Assembly (NCBI GenBank): GCA_028868395.1
Contig: JAGWUO010000043.1
Span: 1 to 7,680 of the forward strand
Length of the DNA stretch: 7,680 bases
Reading direction: 5' to 3'
Origin: Cytophagales bacterium
Lineage (GTDB): Bacteria > Bacteroidota > Bacteroidia > Cytophagales > Spirosomataceae
Both the position numbers and the translations under genes were made by a program. This document shows positions 5,619-7,680 of this stretch, in pieces. The stretch's first letter is position 1; every line of letters starts with the position of its first letter. The notes beneath the pieces were generated by a model. The model saw only the letters and a list, made by a program, of their open reading frames with translations, searched no databases and had not been told where the DNA came from.

Positions 5619-6512
5619 TTAGGCGTTTTTTGTTTGTATCCAGGAGCTGATATGCCAGCCCATTAATACTAATGAGATTAAAAGATGTACCGCTTGACTA
5701 CCTAAAGGTAAAGCGAAGTAGGCCATCAATATTCCGGTTCCCAGTGAAATGCCAATCAAAACCAACACTCCTTTTCGGTAGGTTTGTAGCGGACTTTCAG
5801 CTAATTTTTTCCAGAGAACCAGGTGGCAAATCAAAATCACCCAGGAGAATGTTCTGTGAATGATGTAGCCGAAGTCTAGATTTGCGACCCATTGGTCTTT
5901 AGCCCCTTCTCCCACCGCTTTTATCACGTGATCCATGTTCTCCCGCACTTGGGTGCCTAGGATGATTTGGACTAATACGATTAGCAAACTGATTCCTATC
6001 CACTGGCGATTCACCGTAGGTATAACCTCGGAGGAAGATTGATTGTTTAGGGCTTTCACTAAAAAATAGATGACCCCGATAGACAATAACATATGTGCGG
6101 TTACTACCCCTGGCAATAGAAAAGAGTCGACCACATATTTGCCTAATACGGCGTTAGCTAGGATTAATCCTAAGCTTGCCAAAGTAGGCAGGAATACCTT
6201 TCTCCCTTCTTTATAAGCCAATGCGGTCGTAATTAAAACGATAACTCCCGTTAAAGCACCTAACAAGCGATTGATATATTCAATCCAGGTTTTTGTGGCA
6301 TTGAATGCTACTTCGCCGTGTAGCTTCTCTTGGTAAATAACTTCGTAATGAAGGGGCAATTCTTCTACTTTGGTGGGAGGGATAAACCTTCCAAAACACT
6401 TCGGCCAATCCGGACATCCCATTCCTGATCCTGTGCTGCGTACGATTCCGCCGGCAAGGATAAGCAAATAAATGCTCAGGAGTGAAAGGGTTGCGAATTT
6501 TCTAAAGGCCAT
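5619..6512 (-). CDS. ctaA: Haem A synthase (COX15/CtaA family)
   Basis: A 297-residue, eight-helix membrane enzyme that oxidises the C8 methyl of haem O to the formyl of haem A. Near the N-terminus RSTGSGMGCPDWPKC (25-39) shows the Cys33/Cys39 pair of the first outer loop. Histidines at the positions expected for haem ligands are His140 (VVTAHMLLS), His219 (YIIHRTFSW) and His276 (QAVHLLIS). The usual ExxHR of the first half reads EYINR (Glu78, Asn81), so the first ligand is Asn; I believe this is typical of the Bacteroidota branch. The frame also opens at an ATG at 6536, adding 8 residues, but that codon lies inside a terminator hairpin and the added MHLFFTPK comes from its arm and T-run. The ATG at 6512 (MAFRKF) is therefore preferred. 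No promoter is visible in the short gap, so expression probably depends on read-through from subunit I. Confidence 0.93.
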   Translation of the reverse strand: MAFRKFATLSLLSIYLLILAGGIVRSTGSGMGCPDWPKCFGRFIPPTKVEELPLHYEVIYQEKLHGEVAFNATKTWIEYINRLLGALTGVIVLITTALAYKEGRKVFLPTLASLGLILANAVLGKYVVDSFLLPGVVTAHMLLSIGVIYFLVKALNNQSSSEVIPTVNRQWIGISLLIVLVQIILGTQVRENMDHVIKAVGEGAKDQWVANLDFGYIIHRTFSWVILICHLVLWKKLAESPLQTYRKGVLVLIGISLGTGILMAYFALPLGSQAVHLLISLVLMGWHISSWIQTKNA

Positions 6513-6521
6513 TTTTGGGGT

Positions 6522-6565
6522 AAAAAAAAGATGCATCTAAATGAGATTCATTCGGATGCATCTTT
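6522..6565 (-). terminator. Rho-independent terminator after oxidase subunit I
   Basis: AAAGATGCATC (6527-6537) and GATGCATCTTT (6555-6565) are perfect 11-nt inverted copies. After a two-position mismatch the stem resumes for five base pairs (6540-6544 with 6548-6552) around a 3-nt loop. On the minus strand the stem runs straight into eight T (6529-6522). It begins 15 nt after the subunit I stop codon and ends just 9 nt before the preferred ctaA start. The structure is strong, though AU-rich. It would terminate most subunit I transcripts while letting some continue into ctaA. Confidence 0.85.
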
Positions 6566-6580
6566 GATTTTAGGGGTTAA

Positions 6581-7680
6581 TTAACGGTTATAACTTTCGT
6601 TTTGCGCGCCTAATAAACCTTCGATATCTTTTTCTCTTGCAATTTCAGCTTCTTCCTCCGGAAGGTTAGAGCTCTTTGTAGCAGAGAATGGGACGTTTTG
6701 TGGAATGAAATCTACGTCAGAACCTGGCTTAGAATAATCATATGGCCAACGGTAAACGGCTGGAATTTCTCCCTCCCAGTTTCCGTGTCCTGGCTCGATA
6801 GGAGTAGTCCATTCTAGCGTAGTTGAGTTCCATGGATTTTGTGGAGCTCTCTTTCCTTTGAAGATAGAATAGAAGAAGTTCCAAGCAAAGATCGCTTGTG
6901 CAGAGAAGGTAATAATCGCTGCAATCGAGATGAATGCGTTCATATTCGTAAAGGCAGCTGCTCCATCATTTCCTACTGCTGTAAATGAGTAGTAACGACG
7001 AGGGAAACCTGCGATACCGATGTAGTGCATTGGGAAGAATACCATGTACACACCCACAAAAGTGAACCAGAAGTGGATATAACCTAAAGTCTTGTTCATC
7101 ATGCGACCGAACATCTTAGGGAACCAGTGGTAAACACCAGCCATTAAACCAAAGAATGAGGCTGCACCCATTACAAGGTGGAAGTGAGCTACTACGAAAT
7201 ACGTATCGTGTAAGTTAATATCTAATGCAGAGTTACCTAAAATGATACCTGTCACACCACCTGAGATGAATAATGATACAAGGCCGATAGAGAACAACAT
7301 CGCTGGAGTAAAGATCAAGTTACCTTTCCAAAGCGTAGTAATGTAGTTAAACGCTTTCACCGCAGATGGAACTGCAATGATTAACGTCAAGAACATAAAC
7401 ACAGAACCTAAGAATGGATTCATACCGGTTACGAACATATGGTGAGCCCATACAATAAACGCCAGAACCGTAATACCCATCATAGAACCAATCATCGCAC
7501 GGTAACCGAAGATAGGCTTACGAGAGTTCGTAGCAATGATCTCAGATGTCATACCTAAAGCCGGTAATAATACGATGTATACCTCAGGGTGACCTAGGAA
7601 CCAGAATAAGTGTTGGTACAAGATCGGTGAACCACCCATATTAGGTAATGCTTGACCTTGGATATAGATTTCTGATAAGT
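6581..7680 (-). CDS. ctaD: Cytochrome c oxidase subunit I (5' part outside the window)
   Basis: The catalytic subunit carrying haem a, haem a3 and CuB, which reduces O2 to water and pumps protons. The frame stays open to 7680 (LSEIYIQGQALPN precedes the Met at 7639), so about 365 C-terminal residues are seen, covering roughly helices VI-XII; the N-terminal helices and start are missing. CuB ligands are present: HPEVY (7591-7577), whose Tyr is the His-linked residue and whose Glu ends the D channel, and the His-His pair of AHHMF (7444-7439). The K-channel lysine is in PSAVKAF (Lys codon 7357-7355), with Ser where Thr is usual. The haem a3/haem a pair is in VVAHFH (7186-7178), and the propionate-binding Arg pair is in FPRRYY. 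This is an A-type oxidase with a hydrophilic C-terminal tail. A terminator follows the stop codon. Confidence 0.97.
   Translation of the reverse strand, partial: LSEIYIQGQALPNMGGSPILYQHLFWFLGHPEVYIVLLPALGMTSEIIATNSRKPIFGYRAMIGSMMGITVLAFIVWAHHMFVTGMNPFLGSVFMFLTLIIAVPSAVKAFNYITTLWKGNLIFTPAMLFSIGLVSLFISGGVTGIILGNSALDINLHDTYFVVAHFHLVMGAASFFGLMAGVYHWFPKMFGRMMNKTLGYIHFWFTFVGVYMVFFPMHYIGIAGFPRRYYSFTAVGNDGAAAFTNMNAFISIAAIITFSAQAIFAWNFFYSIFKGKRAPQNPWNSTTLEWTTPIEPGHGNWEGEIPAVYRWPYDYSKPGSDVDFIPQNVPFSATKSSNLPEEEAEIAREKDIEGLLGAQNESYNR

Noticed and set aside
6513..6536. An upstream ATG at 6536 as the ctaA start.
   Set aside because: It is part of the terminator stem and the residues it would add come from the stem arm and T-run; the ATG at 6512 is a better start.

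Overview
This window is a chromosomal segment from a Bacteroidota bacterium, most likely of the Cytophagales type. I infer this from the gene order of the aa3 oxidase cluster, the form of the haem synthesis proteins, the near absence of Shine-Dalgarno sequences, moderate-to-low GC content, and an imperfect TTTG/N19/nnnnTTTG promoter-like site. The species cannot be named from the sequence alone.

Layout. At the left edge (minus strand) an ECF-type sigma-70 factor (66-614, TTG start) overlaps by 4 bp the first codons of a downstream gene that leaves the window (1-69), probably its anti-sigma or regulatory partner. Divergent from the sigma factor lies murI, glutamate racemase (718-1524, plus strand). 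The gap between them (615-717) holds a perfect 7-4-7 inverted repeat overlapping a candidate murI promoter. murI ends back to back with the last gene of a long minus-strand cluster: the two stop codons abut in a TTAATTAA sequence.

That cluster, read from 7680 down to 1525, encodes most of a haem-copper cytochrome c oxidase and its assembly factors: subunit I (5' part outside the window), haem A synthase CtaA, haem O synthase CtaB/CyoE, two unequal subunit III-family proteins in tandem, subunit IV, a SCO1/SenC copper chaperone, a DUF420 (CtaM-like) membrane protein, and a 96-residue exported membrane protein with a CAMC motif. Genes downstream of subunit I are separated by at most 21 nt or overlap, so they probably form one transcript. 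CtaB makes haem O, CtaA converts it to haem A, the SCO protein and perhaps DUF420 and the CxxC protein help to metallate or mature the enzyme, and subunits I, III and IV build it. Subunit II is presumably upstream, outside the window.

The main signals beyond the coding frames are a strong Rho-independent terminator between subunit I and ctaA, which covers a tempting but probably false ctaA start codon, and a 16-bp hairpin beginning 8 nt into the SCO gene. There is no gene-free stretch longer than 300 bases. I see no RNA genes, mobile elements or CRISPR arrays, and no convincing wholly new system; the least explained component is the small CxxC membrane protein.
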